A DNA stretch of 64,000 bases from Bacteroidales bacterium UBA3844 (GCA_002392915.1 DGHQ01000010.1:11218-75217), one strand, 5' to 3'. Positions 7,280-16,921 are shown, numbered from the stretch's first letter. The notes: generated by a model not told the origin, from the letters alone. A program made the numbers and translations.

Positions 7280-8449
7280 GTGGCTGATTTTGGAAAAGAT
7301 ATCGTAAAAATTGGGTACATTGATGACGCGAGCATCAATGTGGATGTCTTGTCTGCTTACTCTTATCCGGAAGATTCCCCCGTCGGCAAATGGGGTAAAC
7401 TGAAAGTCGCCAAGAATGCAAAAGGAGTACGTTGCCTTTGCAGTGAGACGGGAGAGCCTGTTCAGCTAAAAGGATTTTCAACACATGGTCTGCAGTGGGC
7501 AGGTGTTGCCAATGTCACAGAATGCAATATCAAGGCATTGAAAGAGGAGTGGGGATGCAGTGTGTTCCGTCTTGCTCTTTATGTCGACTATGAAGGAGGT
7601 TATGCCTACAACCCTACATTCCGCCAGACAATGTTGGAGAATGTTGTCAGATGGACAGCCGAGTGTGGCATGTATCTAGTGATAGATTGGCATGTGTTGG
7701 CACCAGCAAGTCCACAGGCACCAGAGTACCGTTGTCATCCGATGAACGGAATGGATTTGGCGGGTGATTTCTTCACATATTGCGCGAGACGTTTTCAGAA
7801 TCAGAAACATATATTGTATGAGCTTTGCAATGAGCCGAACATTGATAATGGTGAAAAAATCCCTTGGGTTGGAGTAATCAAGGATTATTGTGAAGATATG
7901 CTGCGAATTGTCAGAACATACGACAAGGATGTTGTGGCATTGTGTGGTACACCGTCATGGAGTCAGGACACGCAAGATGTGATTGGTCATGAGGTGACTG
8001 ATGAGAACGGAGTTCCATATGAGAATGTGATGTACACGTTCCATGTTTATGCGGCTAGTCATAACGATGGAAGAGATATCGACACGCCAACGACATTCCG
8101 TGGAATAAATTTTATGAAACGTTTCCAAAAAGGAGATCCGGAAAAAGGAATTCCTGCGATTTTAAATACTCTTCCTGTTTTTGTGACGGAATGGGGTACA
8201 ACAGATGCTGGCGGATGGACAAATTTTCGTCCTGATTTGTCGGACATGTGGCTTGAAATTTTCGATGGAGACAACGATGGCGGCCAGCTGGTAAGCTGGT
8301 GCAATTGGAGTTTCAGCGCGGAAGGCGGAGTGTGTGGGGCGTTGAAATGGAACACGGGAAAGATTTCCCCTCTAGATCCGGAGATATTGACCGAAAGTGG
8401 AAAATATGTCTACGATCACTTAAAAAATGAAACAAATAAAATAAAATAA
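7280..8449 (+). CDS. GH5 endoglucanase-like protein without an export signal
   Basis: A 389-residue glycoside hydrolase family 5 protein, most like subfamily 2 endo-beta-1,4-glucanases (LKGFSTHGLQW near residue 63). Acid/base Glu185 (LCNEPN) and nucleophile Glu304 (FVTEWGTT) are intact, as is DWH around 136-138. It starts at GTG 7280, behind a stop in the same frame (7277-7279), with AAAAAAGGA upstream. Unlike its neighbour it has no signal peptide or lipobox, so it should stay in the cytoplasm or is a 5'-truncated copy. It aligns from residue 10 on with residue 59 on of the next protein. The genes overlap by one base (TAATG), so they are probably translated together. Confidence 0.85.
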   Translation: MADFGKDIVKIGYIDDASINVDVLSAYSYPEDSPVGKWGKLKVAKNAKGVRCLCSETGEPVQLKGFSTHGLQWAGVANVTECNIKALKEEWGCSVFRLALYVDYEGGYAYNPTFRQTMLENVVRWTAECGMYLVIDWHVLAPASPQAPEYRCHPMNGMDLAGDFFTYCARRFQNQKHILYELCNEPNIDNGEKIPWVGVIKDYCEDMLRIVRTYDKDVVALCGTPSWSQDTQDVIGHEVTDENGVPYENVMYTFHVYAASHNDGRDIDTPTTFRGINFMKRFQKGDPEKGIPAILNTLPVFVTEWGTTDAGGWTNFRPDLSDMWLEIFDGDNDGGQLVSWCNWSFSAEGGVCGALKWNTGKISPLDPEILTESGKYVYDHLKNETNKIK

Positions 8450-9759
8450 TGGCAAAAAAACTATTCTTCGGAATGCTACTCTCTATGGCATTGTTAGGGT
8501 GTACCAACAATAAGTCAGCGGAGGGAAAAATTGACAATACGGGTGCTGATGTAAAAGCGGATTCTATCGCAAGAGCAAAGGCAGATTCATTGAAGGCGGA
8601 TTCTGCAATGAATTATGTTGTTAAAAAGGGATATATCGACTCGCTCAGTAGCAATGTTGAGGCGTTGCCAGCGTATGAGTATCCGGCTGGATCGCCTGTC
8701 GCTAAATGGGGCAAATTGAAAGTCGCTCCCAATGCCAAGGGCGTACGTTGTATGTGTGATGCAAATGGCAATCCTATACAGCTTAAGGGAATGAGTACTC
8801 ATGGATTGCAGTGGGCTGGTGTGGCTAATGTCACAGCACGCAATATTAAGGCTTTGAGAAACGAGTGGAATTGCAGCGTGTTCCGTTATGCATTGTATGT
8901 AGACGAGGAGGGTGGATACGCATATAATCCTCAGTTCAGGAATGAGATTCTTGAAAAAGTAGTGAAATGGACAGCTGAAAATGGTATATATCTTTTGATT
9001 GACTGGCATGTTCACAAGCCAGGAAACCCAAATGCGCCACAGTATCGTTGTCATCCAACAAACGGTCGTGACTTAGCTGGTGACTTCTTTACATATTGCT
9101 CGCGTCGCTATGCAAACATGAAGCATATTATATATGAGGTTTGCAATGAGCCAAACTGGCATTATGAAGGAGGCCCAGGTGTAGATTGGACAACACAGAT
9201 CAAGCCTTATTGCGAAGAAATGCTTGAGATCATACGTTCCAACGATAAGGATGTCATTGTAGTGTGCGGAACACCATGGTGGAGCTCTTGCCCTGAGTTG
9301 GTTCTTGGAAACGAGGTGGCAGACAAAGACGGAAAACCATATGAAAATGTGATGTATACATTCCATTTCTACTCTGCTACACATAATGATGGAAGATTAG
9401 CGGATCAGCCAGGTAATCACAGACCAGACAATTTCTTCAAGAAAATGGCGGAGGGAGATCCAGAAAAGGGCGAAAAGTCAGTTTTGGAGTTGCTTCCAAT
9501 ATTTGTGACAGAGTGGGGCACAACAGAGGCGAGCGGATGGCATGAATTCCGCCCAGATCTTACGGATATTTGGATGGACATCATGGATGGAGGTAATACG
9601 GGAAACCAATTGGTCAGCTGGTGTAACTGGAGCTTCAGTGCGGAAGGAGGCGTTTGTGGAGCGTTGAATTGGAACACAGGAAAGATTTCTCCGATGGATC
9701 CAGAAATCCTTACAGAGAGTGGCAAGTACGTGTTCAAACGTCTTCATGGCAAGAAATAG
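8449..9759 (+). CDS. GH5 endoglucanase lipoprotein
   Basis: A 436-residue paralogue of the preceding protein, with a lipoprotein signal peptide (MAKKLFFGMLLSMALLGC; Cys18) and a charged linker of about 40 residues (DSIARAKADSLKADS) before the catalytic domain. GH5 acid/base Glu234 (VCNEPNW) and nucleophile Glu355 (FVTEWGTT) are present; LKGMSTHGLQW is typical of GH5_2 endoglucanases. It is expected to be tethered to a membrane and to cut beta-1,4-glucan into shorter chains. There is no T9SS domain, unlike the later GH5 cluster. The start ATG overlaps the stop of the upstream copy. Confidence 0.9.
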   Translation: MAKKLFFGMLLSMALLGCTNNKSAEGKIDNTGADVKADSIARAKADSLKADSAMNYVVKKGYIDSLSSNVEALPAYEYPAGSPVAKWGKLKVAPNAKGVRCMCDANGNPIQLKGMSTHGLQWAGVANVTARNIKALRNEWNCSVFRYALYVDEEGGYAYNPQFRNEILEKVVKWTAENGIYLLIDWHVHKPGNPNAPQYRCHPTNGRDLAGDFFTYCSRRYANMKHIIYEVCNEPNWHYEGGPGVDWTTQIKPYCEEMLEIIRSNDKDVIVVCGTPWWSSCPELVLGNEVADKDGKPYENVMYTFHFYSATHNDGRLADQPGNHRPDNFFKKMAEGDPEKGEKSVLELLPIFVTEWGTTEASGWHEFRPDLTDIWMDIMDGGNTGNQLVSWCNWSFSAEGGVCGALNWNTGKISPMDPEILTESGKYVFKRLHGKK

Positions 9760-9781
9760 TTTTTTTTGATAGATAATATAT

Positions 9782-9815
9782 GGAATGCGTTACTTCATGT
9801 AACGTATTCCTTTTT
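9782..9815 (+). terminator. Terminator of the GH5 pair
   Basis: A 12-bp stem with one G-T wobble (GGAATGCGTTAC at 9782-9793 with GTAACGTATTCC at 9799-9810), a 5-nt loop and five T residues, 22 nt after the stop codon. Confidence 0.85.
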
Positions 9816-9881
9816 ATTTATGCTGAAATGATGCGAAAGTGTATTATTTTAAAAAAAAGTGAATAAAGTATGCTTAAAAGT

Positions 9882-9911
9882 ATTGTTTTTAGTTTTATTT
9901 GTCTAATTTTG
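9882..9911 (+). promoter_or_regulatory. Promoter of the lipoprotein/OmpA operon
   Basis: ATTG (9882-9885, one mismatch to TTTG), an 18-nt spacer, then TAATTTTG (9904-9911). A start near 9918 gives a leader of about 34 nt before the ATG at 9952. Confidence 0.6.
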
Positions 9912-9951
9912 TAAAAAAATAGTTTTGTGATAAAAAAACGATTGTAATATA

Positions 9952-11607
9952 ATGAAAAATCAATTATTGGCTTTAGCCTTAATGACAGCTGGTTTTGTAA
10001 GCTGTACGGATGATTCCTACGATTTGGATAATATTTCCAATGATTTCAGAATCGGATTAAATGAATATCTACCAATTGCTAGTTCTGAGGTCAAGTTGAA
10101 GGATATCTTAAGTGAGTTTAAGACAGACTATATCTCAGAGGATGAAGAGGGAGTCTTGACTTTTAAGTTTGACACAGTAAATCGTGTCCAAGTCAAACCT
10201 ATCGAAGTAATTTTTAAGAATAATGTTTTTGAATATGATCTTTTAAGTTCGGGCGCTTTGACATTAGAAAATAATGTCATTCCAGGAAATAATTTTAGAG
10301 CTCTTACAATCCCTTTCCCTGTTAATGTAAGCATTGATGATGCCTCAGGCAAAGGAAAAATAAATGAGATATATGTTAAAGAAGGATATTTCCGTTTCCA
10401 TATAGAAAGCGAAAATGTTGATGTTTCGAACATTTATATTAGTGATGTCAGTATAGGCAAGTTGCTAGATATCAATGGCGGAACAACAATTTATTCGTTG
10501 TCAGATGAAATCCTTAAATTTGATGAAGGTGGACTTAAGTTGACGTGTGTTGTTGATGTATTGGATGCTAAAAAAGATATTCAGATTAAGGGAGCTGATG
10601 CGAAGATCAAAATAGTGATGGAAGAGTCAAAGCTGTCTTACCATAAGATAGTCGGATCATTCAAGTCGAATGTTGAGCAGATTGAGAATACGGATTTCTA
10701 TATAAATTTGTATGATGATAATCTAAAATATGATTTAGATGTCCTTGATCCGAAATTGACGATTACAGGAATGACAAATAGTGGAATACCTTTGGCATGC
10801 TCTGTAAAAAGCCTTGTGGCAAAACATAAAACAAAAAAATCGTCAAATAAAGATTCTGTAGTTGCTGTCTTCAGGGATGGTAATAAATTCTATGATTTTG
10901 AATTCTTGAATTCGACTGTTGAAGGAAAAGAAGAAAAGGCTTTTGAAGAAGAGTTTGATAAGGACAACGGAAGTTTGGATAAAATATTCAACTTTATGCC
11001 TGATTCTGTTTCTGTGAAGTGTGGCATTAGGATAAATGCTGATCCAGAAAGTGCTGTTCCATACTTTTTGCTAGACTCAACTTATGTTGATTTAAATATC
11101 CGTGCGGAGGTGCCTTTGAAGATTGGCAATGCCAGCTATATTACAATCAAAGACACTGTTGACGGAATAGACATAGTTGAGGATGTTACTGATTACCAGA
11201 ACGGAGATTTCAAGTTGGATGATGCAGAGATTTTTATAGAATTTGAAAATGCTTTGCCTCTAGAAGGTGAGATAATCGCTAGATTCTGTAAGGCAGATAC
11301 AGCTGCGAATGGAGATGTTGTCCTAACACATCTAGAGAATACAAAACTTGATCAGACAGTAAAGATTCCGGCAGCAAAGATTGACGTTAATGGAGGTTAT
11401 ATTACAAAAGCCACTCCGTCTAAGAAAAAAATCAAGGTGTCTGATGATATGGTTGAAGATATCAAGAAAATCAATGCTGTCGACTTTACATACAAAATCA
11501 AGGTTCCAAAGGGTGCTGTAAATGGTATCGTTTTGACTAATGATTGTGGTATGTCGGCTAAGGTGTACAGCCATTTGAAAGCGAATATTTCTAATAAAGA
11601 AAAATAA
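9952..11607 (+). CDS. Lipoprotein of unknown function, partner of the OmpA/TSP3 protein
   Basis: A 551-residue protein with a lipoprotein signal peptide ending GFVSC (Cys18). The residues after the cysteine (TDD) are acidic, as in Bacteroidota lipoproteins exported to the cell surface; surface location is an inference. The rest is beta-rich, with repeated short Asp/Lys-rich strands and no catalytic motif that I can identify. It is followed after 12 nt by the DUF5723-like/OmpA protein, so the two are very likely one operon under the promoter at 9882-9911 and the terminator at 14211. A structural or envelope-anchoring role is plausible but unproven. Confidence 0.75.
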   Translation: MKNQLLALALMTAGFVSCTDDSYDLDNISNDFRIGLNEYLPIASSEVKLKDILSEFKTDYISEDEEGVLTFKFDTVNRVQVKPIEVIFKNNVFEYDLLSSGALTLENNVIPGNNFRALTIPFPVNVSIDDASGKGKINEIYVKEGYFRFHIESENVDVSNIYISDVSIGKLLDINGGTTIYSLSDEILKFDEGGLKLTCVVDVLDAKKDIQIKGADAKIKIVMEESKLSYHKIVGSFKSNVEQIENTDFYINLYDDNLKYDLDVLDPKLTITGMTNSGIPLACSVKSLVAKHKTKKSSNKDSVVAVFRDGNKFYDFEFLNSTVEGKEEKAFEEEFDKDNGSLDKIFNFMPDSVSVKCGIRINADPESAVPYFLLDSTYVDLNIRAEVPLKIGNASYITIKDTVDGIDIVEDVTDYQNGDFKLDDAEIFIEFENALPLEGEIIARFCKADTAANGDVVLTHLENTKLDQTVKIPAAKIDVNGGYITKATPSKKKIKVSDDMVEDIKKINAVDFTYKIKVPKGAVNGIVLTNDCGMSAKVYSHLKANISNKEK

Positions 11608-11619
11608 TAGACTAAGACA

Positions 11620-14184
11620 ATGAAAAAAATTATATCTGTCGTTTCGGCAATATTAGCTACAGCGTCAACGGCGTTTGCGCAAATGTCGTCTACACTATAT
11701 TTTATGGATCAGAATCCGTTGATTCATAATTTTAATCCTTCATTCCAGCCTACAGACAAGATGTATATTGGAATGCCAGGCTTGTCTTTAGTCTCAGTAA
11801 ATGCTGGTAATAGCAAGCTTGCATTTGAAGACATATATGTGCCTCGCACTATTGATGGAAAGAATACTACCGTATTGTTTTTGCATCCAGGGGCAACCAA
11901 TGAACTTCGTAATGTCATGAATAAAATCAGTCCGCGTGACAGGATTTTTGCAGATTACAATATTCAGCTTTTGAACTTCGGAATGAGAATAAAAGAAAAA
12001 TCATATGTCTCATTCTCGTTGTCGAACAGAATGGAGATGAATACAATCTTTCCGAAGGAGTTGTTTAAGGCTGCTTTGATGTCTGAAGAAAATGGATCAG
12101 AATCAGAATATCCATTTGGATTGGGTAAATTCTCGTCGACAATGAATTGCTATTCTGAGCTTGCTTTTGGCTATAGCTATGCATTTTCTGAAAAGTTCCA
12201 GATGGGTGGAAAACTTAAATTTTTGATTCCTCACGCTGGTTATCGTACAGATTTCAAGGATATGGATTTGTATGTGTCAAAGGACGAATGGAGATTTACA
12301 GGTGAAGGAGAGGTCGACGCGTCTATGCCAGGTCTTGAAATCTATCAGGATGAAGAGGGTAAAATAGATTCTGTTGATTTCAATGATGATTTAAAAGCTA
12401 AAGACTTTACTAAGTCAAAGGGTGCTGGTCTAGCTCTTGATTTCGGTGTGACTTACAATCCAATCAAAAGCGTTAAGTTGTCGGCAAGCCTTCTTGATCT
12501 TGGCTTTATCCACTACAGCAAAGAGTTGCACAAGATTAAGAAAAATGAAGATTTCATCTATAATGGTTTGAAATATGGCATTGATGACATCCACAAGCGA
12601 GACTCAGCTGATCTATGGGAACCATATGAGGAAATGCTCGACAATATGTATGTAGTAGATGAGAGTGAGGGATACAACTCAATGCTTACAGCTAAGGCCT
12701 TGCTAGGTGTAGAATACTCTTTCTTTGAAAATAAAATGTCTGTAGGCGCTTTGTCGAAGACATACTTCTTGCGTGGTTGCGCGTCTGAGGAATTTATGCT
12801 TGCATACAACTATCGTCCAAACCGAATCGTATCCGCTTCCGCTTCATATACTGTCACAAACGGTATGTTCAGCAATATTGGCTTGGGAGTGAACCTAAAT
12901 CTTGGTCCAGTAAACTTCTTCTTGGCTGCGGATCAAATACCTTTGCGTTATGCTAAGGGCGACGGTAAGGTTATCCCTACTCGCACTCGTGCAGCCAATT
13001 TCTCTACGGGAATCAATTTTATGATTCGTGATAAGGAAAGAGAGGATAAGGGTAGATTGTCGTGGATGGATACAGACAAAGACGGAGTTTCTGACTTGTA
13101 TGACAAGTGTAATGACACTCCAGAAGGAATTGAGGTTGATAAGAATGGTTGCCCTAAAGATTCCGATGGTGACGGAGTGCCTGACTATATGGATCAGTGC
13201 CACGATTCTTTGTCTGGCAAGAAGGTAGACGAGAAGGGTTGCCCGCTTGATTCTGATGGCGACGGTGTGTTCGACTATAAGGATCAGTGCCATAACCCTA
13301 ACTCAGGTGCTTTGGTTGACGAGTTCGGTTGTCCTTCAGATGTTGATGGCGATGGAGTGCCTGATTATCTTGACAAATGTAACTTGACACCAATCGGTGC
13401 TCCAGTTGATGCTAACGGATGCCCTAAGGATTCAGATAAGGATGGAGTCGCAGATTATCTTGACAAGTGCCCTGACACTCCTCTTGATACTAAGGTAGAT
13501 GAAAATGGTTGTCCTGTTGATAGCGTTGTGGCTCCAGCCGCTGCTCCTGCAGAGGTTAAGAATGACGCACAGCCAGCTGCTCCTGCAACAACTACAGTTA
13601 AGCCAGCAGCAACAACGACTAAACCTGCTGCTACTCCTGCCGCTAAACCAGCAGCAACACAAACGGTAGCAAAACCATCTAAGGCTTCAGTCGCAAAGGT
13701 TTCAGACAACAGTATGATCGCTGACAGATACGATGAATTGACTCCAGAGCAGTATGCTGCTAACCGCCCTCAGGCAAGACATTATACAATTGTAGAGGAT
13801 GGTGTAGAGTACGATGTGTTTGAGTCTCCAACATGCAACGTCTTGTTTGATTCAAGTATGGCAATTGTAAGAAATCGTATGTTGCCAGAGATCAACAAAG
13901 TATATAATACGTTGAAGAATAAACCTAACACGTCAGTGATTATCCTTGGTCATACAGACTCTGACTGTACAAACGAAAAGAATTTAGCACTGTCAGTCAA
14001 ACGTGCTAATGCAGTTAAGAGAGTATTGACAAACAAGGGAATTGATGATAGCCGTGTGGTTGCAAGAGGATTTGGTGAGACAAAACCAATAATCTCAAAC
14101 AGAACATCTATTGGTAGATCTCAAAACCGTAGAGCTGAAGTTATTATGGTGACTAAAACGCCGAAAACTTCTATTAAGAAGTAA
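11620..14184 (+). CDS. Outer-membrane protein: DUF5723-like barrel, TSP3 repeats and OmpA C-domain
   Basis: An 854-residue protein with a Sec signal (MKKIISVVSAILATASTAFA). Residues to about 475 look like the DUF5723 beta-barrel family (MDQNPLIHNFNPSFQP). About 484-634 are five or six calcium-binding thrombospondin type 3 repeats (DSDGDGVPDYMDQC-type, one Cys pair per repeat). A Pro/Ala/Thr linker follows (about 640-705), then an OmpA-like peptidoglycan-binding domain (about 735-850, ILGHTDSDC and SQNRRAEVI). It probably ties the outer membrane to peptidoglycan. The TSP3 stretch is a rigid spacer; similar proteins in fibre-degrading bacteria have been linked to substrate adhesion, but that is only a possibility here. 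Confidence 0.85.
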   Translation: MKKIISVVSAILATASTAFAQMSSTLYFMDQNPLIHNFNPSFQPTDKMYIGMPGLSLVSVNAGNSKLAFEDIYVPRTIDGKNTTVLFLHPGATNELRNVMNKISPRDRIFADYNIQLLNFGMRIKEKSYVSFSLSNRMEMNTIFPKELFKAALMSEENGSESEYPFGLGKFSSTMNCYSELAFGYSYAFSEKFQMGGKLKFLIPHAGYRTDFKDMDLYVSKDEWRFTGEGEVDASMPGLEIYQDEEGKIDSVDFNDDLKAKDFTKSKGAGLALDFGVTYNPIKSVKLSASLLDLGFIHYSKELHKIKKNEDFIYNGLKYGIDDIHKRDSADLWEPYEEMLDNMYVVDESEGYNSMLTAKALLGVEYSFFENKMSVGALSKTYFLRGCASEEFMLAYNYRPNRIVSASASYTVTNGMFSNIGLGVNLNLGPVNFFLAADQIPLRYAKGDGKVIPTRTRAANFSTGINFMIRDKEREDKGRLSWMDTDKDGVSDLYDKCNDTPEGIEVDKNGCPKDSDGDGVPDYMDQCHDSLSGKKVDEKGCPLDSDGDGVFDYKDQCHNPNSGALVDEFGCPSDVDGDGVPDYLDKCNLTPIGAPVDANGCPKDSDKDGVADYLDKCPDTPLDTKVDENGCPVDSVVAPAAAPAEVKNDAQPAAPATTTVKPAATTTKPAATPAAKPAATQTVAKPSKASVAKVSDNSMIADRYDELTPEQYAANRPQARHYTIVEDGVEYDVFESPTCNVLFDSSMAIVRNRMLPEINKVYNTLKNKPNTSVIILGHTDSDCTNEKNLALSVKRANAVKRVLTNKGIDDSRVVARGFGETKPIISNRTSIGRSQNRRAEVIMVTKTPKTSIKK

Positions 14185-14210
14185 ATAATATTAAATCTTC
14201 TCAAAATAGA

Positions 14211-14245
14211 ATAGGGATGCTGAGTCATTAGCATCCCTATTTTTG
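14211..14245 (+). terminator. Terminator of the lipoprotein/OmpA operon
   Basis: A perfect 10-bp stem (ATAGGGATGC with GCATCCCTAT, 14211-14220 and 14231-14240) with a 10-nt loop, then TTTTT. Confidence 0.85.
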
Positions 14246-14341
14246 TGCATTCATTGCGACTGAATATGAAGACGACCGCAGTGATTGCCTTTATTACAGA
14301 ATTTTGATGGGTCTGGATTTCTCGTGTTTTTGATTTAAAAT

Positions 14342-14405
14342 AAAAAAAAGAAGGAAGCCTCTCGACTTCCAATCTTCCAACCTTAAATCTAATACCATGA
14401 AAAAC
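14342..14405 (-). ncRNA. Candidate small RNA B (paralogue of small RNA A)
   Basis: On the minus strand, a promoter (14412-14442) is followed by about 64 nt ending in a 7-bp stem with a GAGA tetraloop (plus coordinates 14353-14370; one U-G pair) and TTCTTTTTTTT. The core TTTTTCATGGTATTAGATTT followed by AAGGTTGG parallels the candidate at 5178-5259. Both have a 19-nt promoter spacer and a GNRA-loop terminator with a 7-bp stem and TTCTTTT tail. No ORF of note. This is the better-terminated of the two. Confidence 0.62.
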
Positions 14406-14411
14406 ACAATG

Positions 14412-14442
14412 CAAAGGTAATACTATTTTTATATTCTGCAAC
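14412..14442 (-). promoter_or_regulatory. Minus-strand promoter of small RNA B
   Basis: On the minus strand: GTTG (14439-14442, one mismatch), a 19-nt spacer, then TACCTTTG (14412-14419). Expected start near 14405, running leftward. Confidence 0.65.
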
Positions 14443-14607
14443 ATAAAAACGATATTTTTTTATCAAAAATATGTTTTTTAGCAGTTTGGTTTAAAAGAGT
14501 GACTTTGTGTTTAAGGTGCAATTGCCTGATTTTTAATAATATGGAGACGTAAGTCAAATGTAGAAGTTTAATGTTAAAAAGTATGCCAAAGTATTAAAAA
14601 GTTGAAA

Positions 14608-14642
14608 TTTGTTTTTTGTTAGAAAAATAAGATGCATATTTG
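14608..14642 (+). promoter_or_regulatory. Possible promoter of the first secreted GH5 gene
   Basis: CATATTTG (14635-14642, one mismatch to TAnnTTTG) has two TTTG candidates upstream, at 14608-14611 (23-nt gap) and 14615-14618 (16-nt gap), neither at the ideal distance. The rest of the 14443-14752 interval is AT-rich and holds no gene that I can support. Confidence 0.35.
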
Positions 14643-14752
14643 CAGTCGGAAAACAATGATGAAAGGGTACTTATGCTATTTAATAGTATATCTCACTTAT
14701 CAAAAAAGAGTATTGGAAAACAAAAACAAATTTATCTAAATAAACAAGGAAG

Positions 14753-16921
14753 ATGAAAAAACTTTTATCACTTGCGGCAGTTGCGTCTATGGCGTTGGCT
14801 GCTAACGCTCAAAAGAGTCCTTATCAGGATAAGGACTATTCAGATTGGGGTAAGTTGAAGTTGGTAGGAAACCAGCTTTCTGACAAGGATGGTAACCCAG
14901 TTCAGTTGAAGGGTTGGTCAACATTCTCACTTCACTACAAAGGATACTGTGGTGGTGAAGGACAGTGGAAGTTGATGAAGAAATATGGAGCTAATATCGT
15001 ACGTTTGGCAATGTACATCGATGATCCTAACGATGGTGGTTCATATCTTCAGAAGCCAGATTACTTCAAGAATCTTATCAAGTCAAGCATCGAAGAGACT
15101 AAGGCTTTGAATATGTACTGTATGGTTGACTGGCATATTCTACAGCAGAACAACGGAGGATCTGGAGACCCTAACAAGAACAAGGATGCTGCAAAGAGCT
15201 TCTTCGCTGAGATCTCTAAGTTCTGTGCTGACAATGGATACGATCATGTATTGTATGAGTTGTGTAACGAGCCAACTTGTGGATGGGCAAACATTAAGAG
15301 CTATGCTGAGGAGGTTATCCCTGTAATTACAGCAAACCAGCCAGATGCAATCATCGTTGTTGGTACAGACCAGTGGTGCCAGAAGATCATGGAGCCAGTG
15401 TCAAATCCAATTTCTTCTCAGTATAAGAAGAATGTATTGTATTCATTCCACTATTACGCATGTTCTCACTACTCATTGCTAGGAGACTTCCGTAATGCAC
15501 AGAAAAACATTCCAGTATTCGTATCAGAGTGGTCAGCTGTAAAGTTTGATGGTGACGGTCCTTTCTGCGCACAAGATGGTGATGAGATGATCGCTGCTTG
15601 TGATAAGATAGATGTTGCACCTCAGGTAGTCAGCTGGTGTATTTGGAACTGGGGAAGCAAGAGAGAGGCTTCTTCATTCTTCCAGGACAATTGTAGCGTT
15701 ACTAATTTGTCTCAGTACTCAGATAATAGCGGAAAGAAATATTCTGATTATGTGATTGAATTGATGGCTGGTGAACCTCGTGTAGTAGATCCAATTGTGA
15801 CAGGTCCTTACACAACTCTTAATGTGATTCCTTCAACAGAGTCTGCTTTGTGGCACTGGGATTACTATGATTTCGGTGGTGAGGCTGTTTCTTACCACGA
15901 TGGTAATGGTGGTGCTTGGGAGAAGGATGACGAAGGTGTTGTTCTTGACTACGCGAAGGCAGGAGAAGAGGTTGACGTATTCTCTTTGGCTAAGAAGATG
16001 AAGTGGTTAGATAAGGAGTGCCCTTGGTCAACAGTTAAGGATGGAAAGGTTGTTAGCTTTGATGAGTCAATCTCAACAGGAAACAACTGGAAGGATGAGG
16101 ATGGAAACTCAACATACAAGTCTTTGAATGGTGGTCGTACTTATTCAGGAACTGATGGTTCAGAGCGTCCAGATGATGGTGTTGACTTGTCAGGTGCTGG
16201 ATTGAATGGTACAGATCACGCTGGTGAAAAGTACTGTAACCTTGGATGGGTTGAGGAAGAAGAGTGGATCAACTACACAGTAAAGGTTGCTAAACCAGGT
16301 TATTACAAAATTTCTGGTATCATCGGTGCTGAGTATAAGAACCCTGAAACTAAGGGTGAGATCTCTATCACTTCAAAGCATGGTAATCACCTACGTAGCA
16401 CATCTAAGCTAACTGATAATGAGGCTATCACAACATTCGGATTCCCTACAACTACAAAATGTGCTGATTCTTCAATCGATGGTTCAAAAGAGCCATGGAA
16501 TTGTTGGGCAGTTTCTGACGCTAAGAGCGGAAGAGATAAGGAGGTTTTGTGTGCATTTGGTGAGAGCGGAAAGCAGGAAATTACTATCCGTTTCTGCGCT
16601 AGTGCAGGTGGTGTAGGTCCTCTAATCTTTGAGTGGTATGGTGACCTAGAAGAGGGTGACCCTATTACAGCTGTATCAGATGTTGAGGCTGACGCTGTTA
16701 ACTTCTCTATCTTCCCTAATCCAACTTCAGGAGAGTTCACTGTAGCTCTAGCTGATGATGCAGAGGCAATAGTAGAGGTTGTTAATATGGCAGGTCAGGT
16801 TGTAGCTTCTCAGAATATTGAGGGTTCTGCTACAATCAAGAAGGCTTTGGCTGCAGGTATTTACACTGTAGTTGTTAAGTCTAACGGTGCCGTTAGCACT
16901 CAGAAGTTGGTTGTTAAGTAA
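14753..16921 (+). CDS. Secreted GH5 endoglucanase with a CBM-like module and T9SS sorting domain (array copy 1)
   Basis: A 722-residue protein. Signal peptide MKKLLSLAAVASMALAANAQ; GH5 domain about 25-345, with acid/base Glu173 (LCNEPTCGW) and nucleophile Glu259 (FVSEWSAV); a beta-rich module about 350-640 whose EEWINYTVKVAKPGYYKI segment resembles CBM6/CBM35-type binding modules; T9SS type A domain about 650-722 (FPNPTSGEF ... TQKLVVK). It should be exported and hydrolyse beta-1,4-glucan at or outside the cell surface. It is the first of four tandem paralogues, each with its own similar terminator, so the copies are probably transcribed separately. This copy has the standard NEP motif. Confidence 0.9.
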   Translation: MKKLLSLAAVASMALAANAQKSPYQDKDYSDWGKLKLVGNQLSDKDGNPVQLKGWSTFSLHYKGYCGGEGQWKLMKKYGANIVRLAMYIDDPNDGGSYLQKPDYFKNLIKSSIEETKALNMYCMVDWHILQQNNGGSGDPNKNKDAAKSFFAEISKFCADNGYDHVLYELCNEPTCGWANIKSYAEEVIPVITANQPDAIIVVGTDQWCQKIMEPVSNPISSQYKKNVLYSFHYYACSHYSLLGDFRNAQKNIPVFVSEWSAVKFDGDGPFCAQDGDEMIAACDKIDVAPQVVSWCIWNWGSKREASSFFQDNCSVTNLSQYSDNSGKKYSDYVIELMAGEPRVVDPIVTGPYTTLNVIPSTESALWHWDYYDFGGEAVSYHDGNGGAWEKDDEGVVLDYAKAGEEVDVFSLAKKMKWLDKECPWSTVKDGKVVSFDESISTGNNWKDEDGNSTYKSLNGGRTYSGTDGSERPDDGVDLSGAGLNGTDHAGEKYCNLGWVEEEEWINYTVKVAKPGYYKISGIIGAEYKNPETKGEISITSKHGNHLRSTSKLTDNEAITTFGFPTTTKCADSSIDGSKEPWNCWAVSDAKSGRDKEVLCAFGESGKQEITIRFCASAGGVGPLIFEWYGDLEEGDPITAVSDVEADAVNFSIFPNPTSGEFTVALADDAEAIVEVVNMAGQVVASQNIEGSATIKKALAAGIYTVVVKSNGAVSTQKLVVK

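Noticed and set aside
13070..13520. Tandem DNA repeat of possible non-coding nature in the OmpA-like gene
   Set aside because: It is fully explained by the thrombospondin type 3 repeats of the protein.
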